The notes under the pieces were generated by a model, which was given only the letters and a program-made list of their open reading frames with translations, had not been told where the DNA came from and did not search any database. DNA of 64,000 nt. Source: Nothopassalora personata. Taxonomy: Eukaryota > Ascomycota > Dothideomycetes > Mycosphaerellales > Mycosphaerellaceae. This document shows, piece after piece, positions 19,925-30,819 of this stretch. The first letter of the stretch is position 1, and each line of letters begins with the position of its first letter. Location: assembly GCA_033816765.1 (NCBI GenBank), contig CM066287.1:186001-250000 (forward strand), given 5' to 3'. Both the position numbers and the translations under genes were made by a program.

Positions 19925-22727
19925 AGGTGGAGATGGGTGATTGATGGCGCGATGTAGTCGTGGGTGGAGTGTGGAGCTGGGGAGTCGTTATGGTCTGGGA
20001 GACAATGCACGCCGGGGACAAGCCTTCGATTGTCGAGGCCCGTCAGAGATGAGAAAGGTGCATAGCGAAGCTTCCAGGCTCATAGGACGATCCGGAAATA
20101 CCACAGCTGGCAAGCGAGGTGTACAATGCGGACGATTGTAAGTGGAGATAGATCACATCTTCAGTGCGAGAAGTTGAGCCAGCACAAGTCAATTCTCAGT
20201 TCGCACATCTCATATGGCACTACAATCTCCAAATTGAGCCTAGCCAGGTTGGATGGGTATCGCATACGCGTCGTCGCGGACAGTACGCCACCTTGGCGAG
20301 ATGGCCTCTCTGCCTTGTCAGAACGTCTACAGCTTTGATGGCCGGAGGCCACATTCTTAACAACTGGTTGACCTGCTTCGCTCTGGACCTTCAATCTTCG
20401 GCTGCGGTCTGCACATGTGATAGCCCGAGCACATTAGACATCTGAAGGGTGCATTATCGTGGGGCTGTGCAGAAATCGCCGAAAAAGCATGGCCTCCAAG
20501 CATATTGATTGTGACGCTTGATTCATATCGTCAAGAGCTTGGTGATGAATACCAGCTGTCAGCAGACGTGAGACGAGTCGGAAGGAAGCCTGCTAGAGTC
20601 GTGAAGACGACGTGAATGGCGAAGGACAGTGAGCATAGACTCGGGCACAAATTGCGTGGCACGTACTTGAGCTTCTGTGACAAAATCTTTCAGCAGACGC
20701 GGCAATACCCGCTTTTGCTTCCATCTCTGCCAACTTCATCTCTTGCATGGTTCTCTGTCGTGGTACTATTTGCTTGGTCGTAACGCTTTTCATCTCTATT
20801 GTCCTCGCATTGCCGTGTCGCGAAGATCGAATGATGCATGATAGCCAAGATGGATCCCTCCACCCACCCTACGCGCGCGCATCTCTTGGTCACCAAGCCC
20901 TTCCGAGCTGCCACAGTGGGAGTTGTAGATGCTCAGTCATGCGCAATCATGGCTGTAGCAGTGTGGCAACTCCAGCTTGCAGAGGTCTCTTCCTAAATTG
21001 TCGCGAGGCAGCAATACCAGCATCGCGATCCTGAGGATGACGAGAACCGGATTCCGCCGACAACTAAGAACAGTGGACAAGATGCGCGATCGAAGAGGGC
21101 ATAATGCGAAGGCGTCTGGCAGAGAGAACGAATCCCTCGCGTGCCTAGCGTACACTTTCGTATGGCTTTGCTGCGAAACCTGGGTCACCCACGTTATAGC
21201 ACTTCGACAAAGTTGCGTCTCGAAGCACCGCTTGCTCTCGGCGAAGTACTTTATGTGCTTGAAGGCACTGCTAGCCCGAATACTCTCATTTGCGCTTACA
21301 CCGCTAGATCTTGCGGCCTTGACGTCCCGCCGGGCAATCTCTTGCCTGGCTTCATCACTGCACTTTCTGGAGCAAGAACACCTCTCTGCGGGCTGTGGCA
21401 TCGCAGGCCTGATGCATCAGGCGGACTGTTGCACCAGTGATACTCGACGATGCGGCGGCCTATACTTTTGCCCGCGACGAAGTGATTCTTTGCTGAGAGC
21501 ACTTGCGCCCTCGAGGATTTCTGTCGTCTGTCCCTTTCTTGGCTCTTGTTTCCAGACTCTAGATACCCCTGACTCTTAGCTTTGTCTCACGGACTTCTCT
21601 TACCCTCGCTCGGTGGGGCTTTTCTTGCGTTAGTCTCCCTGCGACCCGCAGTGGCGGCTTTCGTGGGACATGGATTGCTGCCGCGGAATCTGGCTTGTGG
21701 AGCGATCGATACATGCCTGATCATCTCTGGACCTTCACATCAGCAGAATATGGGTTACATGCTGCATGCATATATCGAAGCGATTCTGTGTTGTTGAGCT
21801 GGGGTGCAGCACAGCGTGGTCGCTCAGCCGGCCCAGCCTGGACTGGAAGTTGCAGCAAGAAGCACTGGCCTCCACTCCGAAGGGGAAGTGCTTTCGGTTC
21901 GGACACTCTCTCGTACCCTCTCACGAGCAAGCCGCCAACATTGCACAACGTTACCAAACAATGCACCCACGTTCGGAATTCTCGTCAAAAAGTGCAATGC
22001 TGATGGTGTGACGGAGCTATAAGACGATCGACTCACATGCAGAAAAGCAATAGTTGTCTGCAAAATCTCCAGGATTTGCACCTGCGCTATACATGTATCA
22101 GTACTGAAGCAATGCTACCTGGGAGGTGTTGGCTTACCTCCCGCAGGAAACGGAATAAACTTGGCCAGTGCATAGCCTTACCGAAGGCATCATTTCGTCG
22201 CAATGATCACTCTGCCAAGATGCCTCGATGAAGTGCAACAGCTTGAGCTGAGTGCATATTGTGGTAGTTAATGGCCTGTGCAGGAAGCTCAGCAACGATA
22301 TAGGCCAACCACCTCTGCCTCGGCTCCTCATCGCCAGCAGTAGGCGCTGCGGTAGGTGCGTTACTTTCTCATGTATTTGTATGAGGTCAGCGAAGCGCGG
22401 CTGTGACGATTCTGCTTCAGCCCCTGGAGAAAGAGCAAGCCAACGAAGCGGATGCCGGCTCAGCTGAGTCGATGGCGAGGCAGGTAAGGTGAAAACGTAC
22501 CGCTTTCGCTACATTTTGTCCTTTTCGTAGACGTAGAAACACACTGAGCGCATTCACTGCAGGAAGTGCTGACTGACAGATGGTTCTCTGAAAAGCTGGA
22601 CCAGAAATCTCACGTGACATGCTCACCGAAGCAGAAATTGCGGGCGACCGTGGTCCTCAGTCAAAATGCAATCAAAATCTCTCCTTGCAGACTGCAGCTT
22701 CGCACATTTAATCCACTCAGATTAGCC
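19925..22727. other. Long intergenic stretch, no gene supported
   Basis: 2.8 kb without a credible gene. ORFs of up to 200 residues occur, but they overlap on both strands (for example 20977-21579 plus against 20937-21401 minus), lack domains and have Cys/Ser/Leu-rich compositions typical of chance frames. The base composition is ordinary and shows no RIP. It may hold a non-coding RNA or decayed gene that I cannot recognise. Confidence 0.5.
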
Positions 22728-24047
22728 ATGTCACATACTCGCATCGGCGTCCATCTCGACGAAAATCAAGCCATTCGTGCAGGCGCACACGCGTGCATGG
22801 CCATACCCCTATTGTCACGAGGTCCGCTACACCACGGTTTGCGAGATGTCACCAATCTGGAAGATGCACTGCACGGCATGGGCTATCAGGATCGACGAAA
22901 ATACATTGCTGCTGATCGTCTCGAGCGCATGTTCAGCCGAAGCGCGCTATGTGAGCAGTCTCAACCTCAGCCTGCAGTCGACTTTACAGGCTTGTGGCAT
23001 GCCTACAGGGACCGGTGGAACATACCCGCTCTTGGACTTCGAGAACTTCACAATCACAACACTAGAGCTTATGTGAGGGCCTTTTGGTTTAAGTAAGAGG
23101 TTCGACACTCCACTCCCAACTCACGCAATATTCCGAGGTACTGACGATTCACTTAGGTGCTTGATACTATCCTCGAATGTGGTATGAAGGCTTTCACCAT
23201 GATCACCCAACGTCTCGAGAGAACAGCGCTCCAAAAAGATCATACAAGATCGGATCTCGCAGTCGGCAGACTGGCGCTCGACACTCTTGGCCACGTTCTG
23301 GCGGGCACATCGTCTCGGACTACAAGTCACGATGCAAATGTTGTTCTGGTATCGATAGACTTCGAGGGCGGATACCAAGCACGCGGCATAAATGGCTTCG
23401 GTGCCACAACATTCGACCCGAGGCTGGTCAATACTCAAGACCGTTCAATACTGCAGACCAGGAACTTCAGATGTCGGTCAAAAAGCAACAATAACTTCGT
23501 CTTTGGACACACAACGCGCATAGATGGAGACGAGATTAAGAAAATCGTCATCGATGCCGTCAGAACCAGAACCAATGCCGAGCGACGAAGGGTCGTACTG
23601 GTTGAACATGGCCTCTTGATTAGCGACGTGGCGCTTCTAAAGACGCTGGGCATCACCTTCGAGGACTTGCACGCGGTCGGCCTTTTGGATACGTTGGCAT
23701 TGGCTCGGGAGATACTCGGTATCCAAGGATCGCTGGAGTCACTGCTACAGTACTTCCAGATCGAATATACCAGGAGCTCGCTGCACTGCGCTGGCAACGA
23801 CGCATACTACACAATGCAAGGACTCCTTGCTCTGCTGGAGAGATCCCACTTTGTAACCCACCCGGACTCGCCGAGGGGAGACTTCACGAAAGTGATCGAT
23901 GTGGTCACGCGACCTTTACCGAGGCTACATCGTAGACCGAGATGGATCGAAGGTGGATCGGAGGAAGAAGGGGAGGAGAGCAACGACAAGTGCCGGGAAG
24001 ATCATGGTGCTTTAAAAAGCGGCGATCTCGGCGCGCTTTTTGCCTGA
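22728..24047 (+). CDS. Gfd2/YDR514C-like protein with RNase H-like nuclease fold
   Basis: Predicted exons 22728-23072 and 23157-24047, with an 84-bp GTGAGG...TAG intron that keeps frame, give about 411 residues. The second exon carries the family marks: VLVSIDFEGG (acidic pair Asp183/Glu185), LVEHGLLISDVALLKTLG, and HCAGNDAYYTM (His325 and Asp330), an order typical of DEDD-type exonuclease folds such as the Gfd2/YDR514C C-terminal domain. The yeast proteins are linked to mRNA export by genetics; catalytic activity is not established. The C-terminus is charged. The first exon (MSHTRIGVHLDE...) is less certain, as its domain content is not recognised. Confidence 0.68.
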
Positions 24048-24380
24048 AGATTTGCCTCGCCCAGCCTTAGTAGAAATAGCAATTGTGCCGAAATCAAAAG
24101 TTCAGCAGCGGCGCTATCCACTGTCAGGTTTCATATGGTACTTCCCTTCCCAGCTACTTGACCTTCCATGCTCAAACACCTTTAATGCCCGACTTTGCGG
24201 TGCATCGCACTTTCCAATCACAGGCCGAGCGTGAGGAGACAGACATGGTAAGTTCTGATGATACCAACGAGCGGTCGCGCCGTTGCAAGGCTCTGACTCG
24301 ATTCTCACATGCTCTAGTCTCCTCCTCCACCACTCTTCACTCTCGTTGTTGTACACCACCATTCCCACCTCCTTCTCCTT

Positions 24381-24415
24381 CTCCCGCTCCCGCTCCCGCT
24401 CCCGCTCCCGCTCCC
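24381..24415. repeat. CTCCCG hexanucleotide microsatellite
   Basis: About six units of CTCCCG in a row, followed by CTCTTCCTCTTCC. Chance ORFs reading through it give Pro-Ala or Arg-Glu repeats and should not be taken as genes. Confidence 0.85.
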
Positions 24416-24707
24416 TCTTCCTCTTCCTCTGCTTTACGCCACCTCCTTCCACCACACCCATGCAAACTCCCCGGAACTCGGAACATCAACAGCGCAAGCA
24501 ACAGAGTCATTCGAAAAATTGCGAGTCCAGTGTAAGTTTCGATAGCATACTTCCTAGCTATGGTGTAAAACTTGCTATGTCCCAGGTTGTGGATGGCGCA
24601 GTGAACGCACAATTTGTCCACTATATTGAGTGCCGATAGCGTGCTCGCGTGCACTCGAACGGTGACGGGAGGAGAGTGAGTAGTGCAGTCTTGGGGGATT
24701 CTGGACT

Positions 24708-25608
24708 TGATGTGTGGTGCGTGTCTGGATTGTGGGTCTCTTAAGGTGGAAGAAAGACCGCTATATAACTAGCTTGTGCGCGGGCACAGACCCATGACCC
24801 TATTCACTTGTAGTCGTCACCCCCTCGTGCCTATTGCAAGTGTATGAATTCCAGCAACACTGTTTATTCATTCAGTTCGGCTGCCGCACCCCCTGGTTTT
24901 TATAGGTTGCGTTGTTTATAATTTGTTTATTCACCTAGTTTCGAAGGTGTTATACTTCATCCTGCTTCGTATGTGCTACACTTCACCCTACTTCTCAGGC
25001 ATTATAAAATGGTCAGGTTGATTGCCTTAGTCCTGCTTCTTAGGCATTGAAGGTCTTTAGATGTAGGTATAGGTGTAAGTATAGGTATAGAGTATAGGTA
25101 TTGGGATAGGTGTATTTAGAACTGCTATCCGCCGCTCTGGTTCTAGCTATATAAGTTGTTAAAGGCCTCTATTATTGCGCAATTTAGCTTATTAGAATGT
25201 GTGATAGCTATTTTATCTTACATGTAATCGTGCTCTTACTGCTACTTATTAGTTCGACGCTCTAAGTCGCGTAGTAATTGTTACGATCCGCCTTTAAATT
25301 ATTTATAATACAGCTGTTGGTAATAGCTATATTTGCTAGGTCTCGAGTAACGTCGCGTGTTCTCGGATTTGGTGTTGTTTTTAGGGTTGTTTCTGCTGAT
25401 TGTGTGTGGCCGCACCCCTGCTTCTCAGGCGGGTGTTGTTTGCGACAGTGACAGTGAGGTTATGAGGAAGAGAGATAGTGTGGAAGCGCTTGAGGGCGCA
25501 TAACCACTTGATCTATGGTGCGTGTCTGAATTGTGCGTCTACGAAGGTACCGCTATATAACCAGCTTGTGCACGGGCACGGACCCATGACCTATTCACTT
25601 CAAGTTTT
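24708..25608. repeat. Pair of direct repeats of about 100 bp, roughly 800 bp apart
   Basis: Segments 24708-24812 and 25508-25608 share GGTGCGTGTCTG, CCGCTATATAAC, AGCTTGTGC, CGGGCAC, GACCCATGACC and TATTCACTT in the same order and orientation, with a few substitutions and small gaps. Each holds a TATA-like CTATATAA. They could be remnants of transposon promoters or LTRs bracketing a decayed interior. Confidence 0.65.
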
Positions 25609-25972
25609 GGATGGGTGGTGTTGGACGGGGAATGTTCCATGATAGCAGTGAGTGTGGTAGTATTAGTAAGATCGAACTGTCGGTGGTGCTGCTGCTGGCT
25701 AGGGACTTCGCGGATGCTGTAGTGTTCCGTATTCAGACTGTAAGTCGCGTCTTCCTTCCCTGAAAATTTCGAACACGCCGGAAGAAATTCTCTGGAAAAA
25801 AAAAACACCTAGAGAAATGGTACAGAATACGTTGCTCTCTGTAATCTTTCGGAAATTTTACTGACCTCTTCCCATATTGGCAGCTGAGGACTCTCCTCTC
25901 TCCTGTCACGGATTTTGGCAGCACGTACGTATCTCATTCAATCGTTCCTTCATCTCTGTACATTTTCATATC

Positions 25973-27877
25973 CTACTCCCTCGAGTCCCAATACAGTCTC
26001 ACCCCATCACCCTCGTCGATCCTGGAGACTGCGTATCTAAGGTCGCTGCCCATAGCCTCAGGTCCACTGCCCACAATCTCAACGGGTCCGCCGATGTTCG
26101 CAGACCTCTCCCGGAAATCCGTTACGACCTCCGCTACAGAAGGATGATGGTCCTGCAAGAAGTGGACCCTGAAGCGGGGACCTGCTGGAGCCAAGAGTTC
26201 TCGCAACGAGACGTCGAGAGATGTCGTGTCGACAGTGGATATGTCTTTCCCTTTCCCAGGACTCGCGTCCCGTGAATCACTTGACGAGCTCTCGCTCTCG
26301 CTCCCCGTCTTCTCCTCACCACCCCTCCACAAACTCTCCCGACTAACAAAGACAGTAATCGTCAATCCCATCATCTCCTTCAGTAGCCCCTTTATCGCCC
26401 TTAATTCTTTCCCAAGCCAAAGTAGATCCTCACTCCTCCTCACCACCCAAACGAAATCCAGCATCGCCCTCCTCGTCAGACTCTGCCTCACAAACTCCAT
26501 CACAATGGGGTACGTAAAGGTAACACCGGTCCCGCCCGCAATTGCCAAAACATGCTGAGTATCATAGTTCGGGAACCCATGACCGTAAGGACCAGCAATG
26601 ATGACGGGGATGGTACAAGCTCCCAGAGCTGCCATCTTCTTCGTTTGCCCGTCTCGGACGCGGATAAGGTATGTGTGTGTTTGAGCTGTGGCGTTTGGGT
26701 CTGGGACACTGGACACGGTGTATGGATGCGCTTGCCAGATACTCAGACTCGGGAATGTCAGGTAGAAATGCTGGCCTGCTTTCCAGGGCGTGGCGTGTTG
26801 ATGTTCAAAGTCCAGACGGATCACGGTGCCGTTGTCGTCGGTGAGGACTTGCATCCGGGCTTGCGTGCATTTGAAGCCCGATGTTCTGCCTTGGATACCG
26901 GGATTGTGGTGAAGATACGCCATCCTACCGTATCGCACGCACTGGTCGATAACGATCAAAGCGAGACTGGGCACCATCCAGCAGTAGAGCTTATCCCAGT
27001 GTCCCCAGCACGCTCCAATGTAAAGAATTGCAACAACCCAGTGAGTGACTTTGAAGAACTCGTAGCCTGTCCAGCGAATCACGGGTTTGAAGCTGAAGAC
27101 TGTGAGGAAGCTGATAAAGAGCATGGTCACGCAGCCGAAGATCATGTACTGTTGCTGGATGAATGCAACATAAACGCTCGGCTGCGGCTGGTACAGTTTT
27201 GCTTCGACGATGGTCCAGCCGATGGTGTGGAGTGCGGACTGGATGAAGATGATGCGGCCGAGCCAGCGGTGGAGGAAGTTGAAGTGTTGGTAGGGGATGC
27301 CGGTGAGGATGGATAGGACGCTTTCGCGCATGCAGAGGAGAACGGCGAGTGGTGTCAGAGCGTAGGACAGGACACCGACGCGATCTGCCCAGCCACCGAG
27401 CCCAGTCCGGGTGTTGTGGAGTGTCGAACCTTTAATGGGAGTAACCCAGGTCTTGTAGACGATGCCGATCAGAGAGAAGATGAGCAGGTAAGCGAGGATG
27501 ACGGCCAGGACCAAGACCTGTAGTCGGGAGACACGGCCGAACAGCCATGGCATGGGTGCATCAGGTAGAAACGACTTCTTCATCCTCTCAACTGGACTGC
27601 AAATGTCGTCGACCAGTCCGCCTCGTCCTTGCGACGCTACGCCAATGCTTCTGATTCGCAATGCAGCCCAAAGCGCCAGCACTCCGAGGATGACGCCCCA
27701 AAGGATGAAGGAGTACGACATGGATGTTTCGTGCATCGTATAGACGGCTTGCAGGTATGCGCAGGTGCCTTCATCTTTGGTGCAGGGCAGGATACGTTCT
27801 GCATAGCCCCAGTACTTGACAGTCGTAGTGTTCGCTTCGCCATGATCCTGGATGTGTCGAGCAACGACGGAGTCCAT
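25973..27877 (-). CDS. Ferric/cupric reductase, FRE family transmembrane flavocytochrome
   Basis: An intronless frame of 634 residues. It moves electrons from NADPH via FAD and two hemes across the plasma membrane to reduce Fe(III) before uptake. The ferric-reductase transmembrane domain spans about 115-310 and contains two HX13H pairs for bis-heme binding: His203/His217 and His279/His293. The FAD-binding motif HPYTVSS is at 384-390, GPYG at 429-432, and the NADPH-binding AGGTGVTF at 447-454. The C-terminus has VEIVGSGPEAM, the usual last nucleotide-binding element. Membrane helices also occur near 55-75 and 118-140. The region 525-560 is a Ser-rich insert. No siderophore or permease gene is adjacent. 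Confidence 0.92.
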   Translation of the reverse strand: MDSVVARHIQDHGEANTTTVKYWGYAERILPCTKDEGTCAYLQAVYTMHETSMSYSFILWGVILGVLALWAALRIRSIGVASQGRGGLVDDICSPVERMKKSFLPDAPMPWLFGRVSRLQVLVLAVILAYLLIFSLIGIVYKTWVTPIKGSTLHNTRTGLGGWADRVGVLSYALTPLAVLLCMRESVLSILTGIPYQHFNFLHRWLGRIIFIQSALHTIGWTIVEAKLYQPQPSVYVAFIQQQYMIFGCVTMLFISFLTVFSFKPVIRWTGYEFFKVTHWVVAILYIGACWGHWDKLYCWMVPSLALIVIDQCVRYGRMAYLHHNPGIQGRTSGFKCTQARMQVLTDDNGTVIRLDFEHQHATPWKAGQHFYLTFPSLSIWQAHPYTVSSVPDPNATAQTHTYLIRVRDGQTKKMAALGACTIPVIIAGPYGHGFPNYDTQHVLAIAGGTGVTFTYPIVMEFVRQSLTRRAMLDFVWVVRRSEDLLWLGKELRAIKGLLKEMMGLTITVFVSRESLWRGGEEKTGSESESSSSDSRDASPGKGKDISTVDTTSLDVSLRELLAPAGPRFRVHFLQDHHPSVAEVVTDFRERSANIGGPVEIVGSGPEAMGSDLRYAVSRIDEGDGVRLYWDSRE

Positions 27878-28373
27878 GTCTGGTATTACCTAGGCCACGA
27901 ATGGCCTGTTGTGAGGTTCAATACAGTCGCCCTGAGATCAAAAACACGAAATGCGGTCCGTCGTAAGAGTTGCTAGCATCATATAGATCTAGGGTATGCC
28001 TATTGCTCCAATGTGATGCCAAGAGCTCGTGAGCAAGATGGAAAATTGAAACGCCGTTGAGCGCGACGGCAATGCAGTCCGTCAATGTCTACAAAACACG
28101 TACTGTATGTAGCTGCCGTGCCTGCTCAGTGCTGCTGCAGAGACGGAATCGAGCGAGAGATAAAGTGGAAAACCAAATTGCCACGCGCCTTCGTCCGTAG
28201 ATTCGCTTGGCATGAGCAAGTATCCACTTCACTGTCTTGGCGTTGTGTGACTTTCCGCGTCGGCGTCACTCGCGGCTAGGGATGTCTCGTGTATCAATGT
28301 CGATGCCACACTGTTGGTTCTCATGTGCCGTGTTACCATGCGCTCATATTGCTTGGTGCCACACGTCGCACGG

Positions 28374-29204
28374 TCAGAGCCGCACCACGCTACGGCGACC
28401 ATCGCGTTTCTTGGGCCTTGTATCCGGTGGGGCGAAAGAAACAATAGCCTTGAAGACGTACTGCTTCGTATCATCGCCTTCTGTTGCTCCGTTGTTGAGC
28501 AGCCTCAATACTGCCTCGGATAAGAAGCCTAGAGTGATGCCGGTGTCGCAATGTATCTTCGCGATCGCCCGTGACCTTGCACCATCCTTCGAGTCACGCG
28601 AAGGACCGGCAGCTCGTTGTGAATTTATTGTAAATGCTTGCAGACCAACTATGGGCGGCTGAACGATGTACAGGCTCTCATGCTGGAGCTGTGATGCGAC
28701 GACGTTCGGTAGCTGTTGATCGAGCTTACTGACATTGCCGGACGATTCCCCAGCCCTCGTCAAGCCTCGCAGTCCTTCGTGGACGGAGAGTGCCCGACTT
28801 CGACTGCCTCCTTTCGGACAGATTTGAGATGCTGCTGCTCTCGTCATGGTGACTTCGATCCAGCGGCCCATATCAACTGGATCACCAGATACTATGGTGA
28901 AACCGGGCAGGTTGAGGTCAAGGAGCTCGTAGTCCTTTGGATGGCGGTGCCATTGTGGGTTGACAAAGTAGTGGAATTTGAGCAGAGGCGAATTTCGTGT
29001 GACACCCTCCCATTTACTATTGATCCGGCGCAGAGCGAGGACATCAGATGTGCCCATAAAGCCGAGGACGATCTCCAAAAGCTCTGGGGTCTCGAGGACT
29101 TTTGTGATAGCACACTCCGTCGCTGTGCACGTGTGTTGACGAAGGGGCGCTGTCGATGCTGTTTGAAGTGAATCACTCTGTGTCTGCTGCTGATCCTCAC
29201 CCAC
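28374..29204 (-). CDS. F-box domain protein
   Basis: An intronless frame of 276 residues. Residues of about 33-70 form an F-box (TPELLEIVLGFMGTSDVLAL then RRINSKWEGVTRNSPLL), which would bind Skp1 in an SCF ubiquitin ligase. The rest has no repeats such as WD40 or LRR, as in many fungal F-box proteins with unknown substrates. The C-terminus is basic (RPKKRDGRR). It lies on the same strand as the ferric reductase, about 500 bp upstream, with no sign of joint regulation. Confidence 0.85.
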   Translation of the reverse strand: MGEDQQQTQSDSLQTASTAPLRQHTCTATECAITKVLETPELLEIVLGFMGTSDVLALRRINSKWEGVTRNSPLLKFHYFVNPQWHRHPKDYELLDLNLPGFTIVSGDPVDMGRWIEVTMTRAAASQICPKGGSRSRALSVHEGLRGLTRAGESSGNVSKLDQQLPNVVASQLQHESLYIVQPPIVGLQAFTINSQRAAGPSRDSKDGARSRAIAKIHCDTGITLGFLSEAVLRLLNNGATEGDDTKQYVFKAIVSFAPPDTRPKKRDGRRSVVRL

Positions 29205-29385
29205 GAACAGACGGCCGAATGCTACGGTAGCTTGGTCGGCATCGGAAAATCTTCTGTTTGCACATTAGAAGGGAAGCACTAACATCGTGCTCTGTATACA
29301 ACGAATGTCTACTGGTGATGACGTTGCGCTGAGGCTGGTTTGCGTGGATATTTCACACTGTTGGAACAACACCGTGTGCATCATC

Positions 29386-29415
<30 letters not shown>
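29386..29415. repeat. ATG trinucleotide microsatellite
   Basis: About ten ATG units in tandem, followed by ACACGG. It lies in the non-coding space upstream of the F-box gene. Confidence 0.9.
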
Positions 29416-29416
<1 letters not shown>

Positions 29417-30231
29417 CACGGACTCACCTCGAACCCGTCGCTCGAGCCGGAGAGCCAATGCTGAGGCTGAGGTTCATGATGGACTGAGAGCCAGCTGTGA
29501 TTCTTGGGATGTGTGATAGTCAGTCTGCAACGTCCAGCGATTTGCGATGTGTTTGTTCTGGTGTTTCAAGACAAACGCTGGGAAGAATGAGGAAGCTCCC
29601 TGCGAGGGTCGTCGACAAGCGCCTGCCCGGGATCATTAACTAGCGCATGCCTCAAGCGGGTTTTGCTCACTGGTCAATTCAGCGCCCGCCCACCCTCCCG
29701 CAACTCAATCCCCATCCTTCTCACGCAGGAAACCAACCCTCTTTCATCCTTCGATCAACATGGCAACACAAACATATGCAAATATGTCACAGCCCCGTAG
29801 CGCACATCGTTGCAGTTCCTCATCACGGTACAAGTCGGTGAAATGCAATCGCCGGCGCATGAAGACAGCGATCCGTCGTGACGCGCTGCCAGCCACCTTC
29901 CAGCCTCGCCTCACGCGAGAGTGGCAGGCAAGCTGAACAACGAGAACAAAATGTCAACACCCTTTCTGTGGTTTCACTTTTCACATTCCATCTCTCACAA
30001 AGCTCTTGTCTCGACTGCATATCTCATATCAAAGTGCTTCATAACTTCGTACTGCTGTCCTCCCATACAGAACAGTCAACCACGACCTCCGAAGACTGCA
30101 TCGATCGACACAGCACAGCTTCGTTACCCCAACAACGACAACGCATAAAAACACCAACACCAAGCCATTACAATTGAGACCTTCACGAGAAAACCACTGC
30201 CCGCCACCCACACAACACCCATTCGCCCGTC
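29416..30231. other. Intergenic, upstream of the microprotein gene
   Basis: No domain-bearing ORF. The final 150 bp before 30232 are CA-rich (ACAACGACAACGC, CACCAACACCAAGCC), as in many fungal 5' untranslated regions, which supports transcription into the small ORF that follows. Confidence 0.45.
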
Positions 30232-30378
30232 ATGAAGGGTAACCTCGTCGTCTTCACAATCATCATCGTCCTCTTCGTCGTGTTAGCTTTAATAGGCTTT
30301 GCGATATACTGGGCACAGACAAGTGTTACTGGCCAATCGGCAGGCGGTTCATCGATCACAAGCGGCGAGGAGGGTTGA
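30232..30378 (+). CDS. 48-residue single-pass membrane microprotein
   Basis: A small ORF starting MKGNLVVFTI with a strongly hydrophobic core of about 20 residues (positions 5-25), then WAQTSVTGQSAGG and an acidic end. One membrane span with a short Ser/Gly-rich tail is predicted. It is supported by a CA-rich leader, a good start context (CGTCATGAAG) and a composition very unlike neighbouring chance frames. I do not recognise the family. Small tail proteins of this kind can be subunits or regulators of membrane complexes, but nothing here says which. Confidence 0.5.
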   Translation: MKGNLVVFTIIIVLFVVLALIGFAIYWAQTSVTGQSAGGSSITSGEEG

Positions 30379-30819
30379 GTGATGCGATAAGACAATGACG
30401 AGAAGCTCACTTGGATGTCGAGAGGTCATCGTCACTGCACACTCTCCCGTTCGACGGGACTCGATGGACGGATCCGAAACCATTCACGACGAACGTCACC
30501 TTCTACAGTGGCGACAGGATTGAAGACTAGGCGATTTGGCACGGTATTTGAAGGAAACTTTTTTTGCATATATTGGGGGGCATTTGAAGCATAGCGATGG
30601 CGTTCACAAAAGGGTTTGGGATATGAATCCGGATACGGATACGGACACTGACCCCGCGGCACGGAACTGCTCGCCTTGACGTATGAAGATGGAAGAACGA
30701 AAGAAGACCAGAAAGGAACGTACGACGATACCCATACCAGACACATTGTGCAGTCTGTAAATAGATAGAGACAAAGCAAGCTTGGGAGCTTCCACACCAA
30801 ACCCGCTCCAGCCATTCCA
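30379..30819. other. Intergenic, convergent region
   Basis: 441 bp between the microprotein stop and the cupin gene stop. Overlapping minus-strand ORFs (30432-30820) are Tyr/Pro- and Ser-rich chance frames. No feature seen. Confidence 0.45.

Larger units (their letters stand above)
24048..25972. other. Intergenic with low-complexity DNA and a duplicated segment
   Basis: 1.9 kb without a supported gene. It contains a CTCCCG microsatellite (24381-24415), TpA-rich parts around 24950-25330 with GTATAGGTATAG-type short repeats, and two copies of a segment of about 100 bp (listed separately). The mixture suggests an old, solo or truncated transposon, but no LTR ends can be defined. Confidence 0.5.

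Noticed and set aside
20937..21579. ORFs of 154-200 residues on both strands
   Set aside because: They overlap each other in opposite directions, have no recognisable domain and have Cys/Arg/Ser-rich compositions as expected by chance. No intron structure supports them.
24083..24654. Pro-Ala and Arg-Glu repeat ORFs
   Set aside because: They arise from the CTCCCG microsatellite. No homology and no start or splice support.
26552..27316. Plus-strand ORF of 254 residues
   Set aside because: Lies wholly antisense to the ferric reductase gene, without domains. It is a codon-bias shadow.
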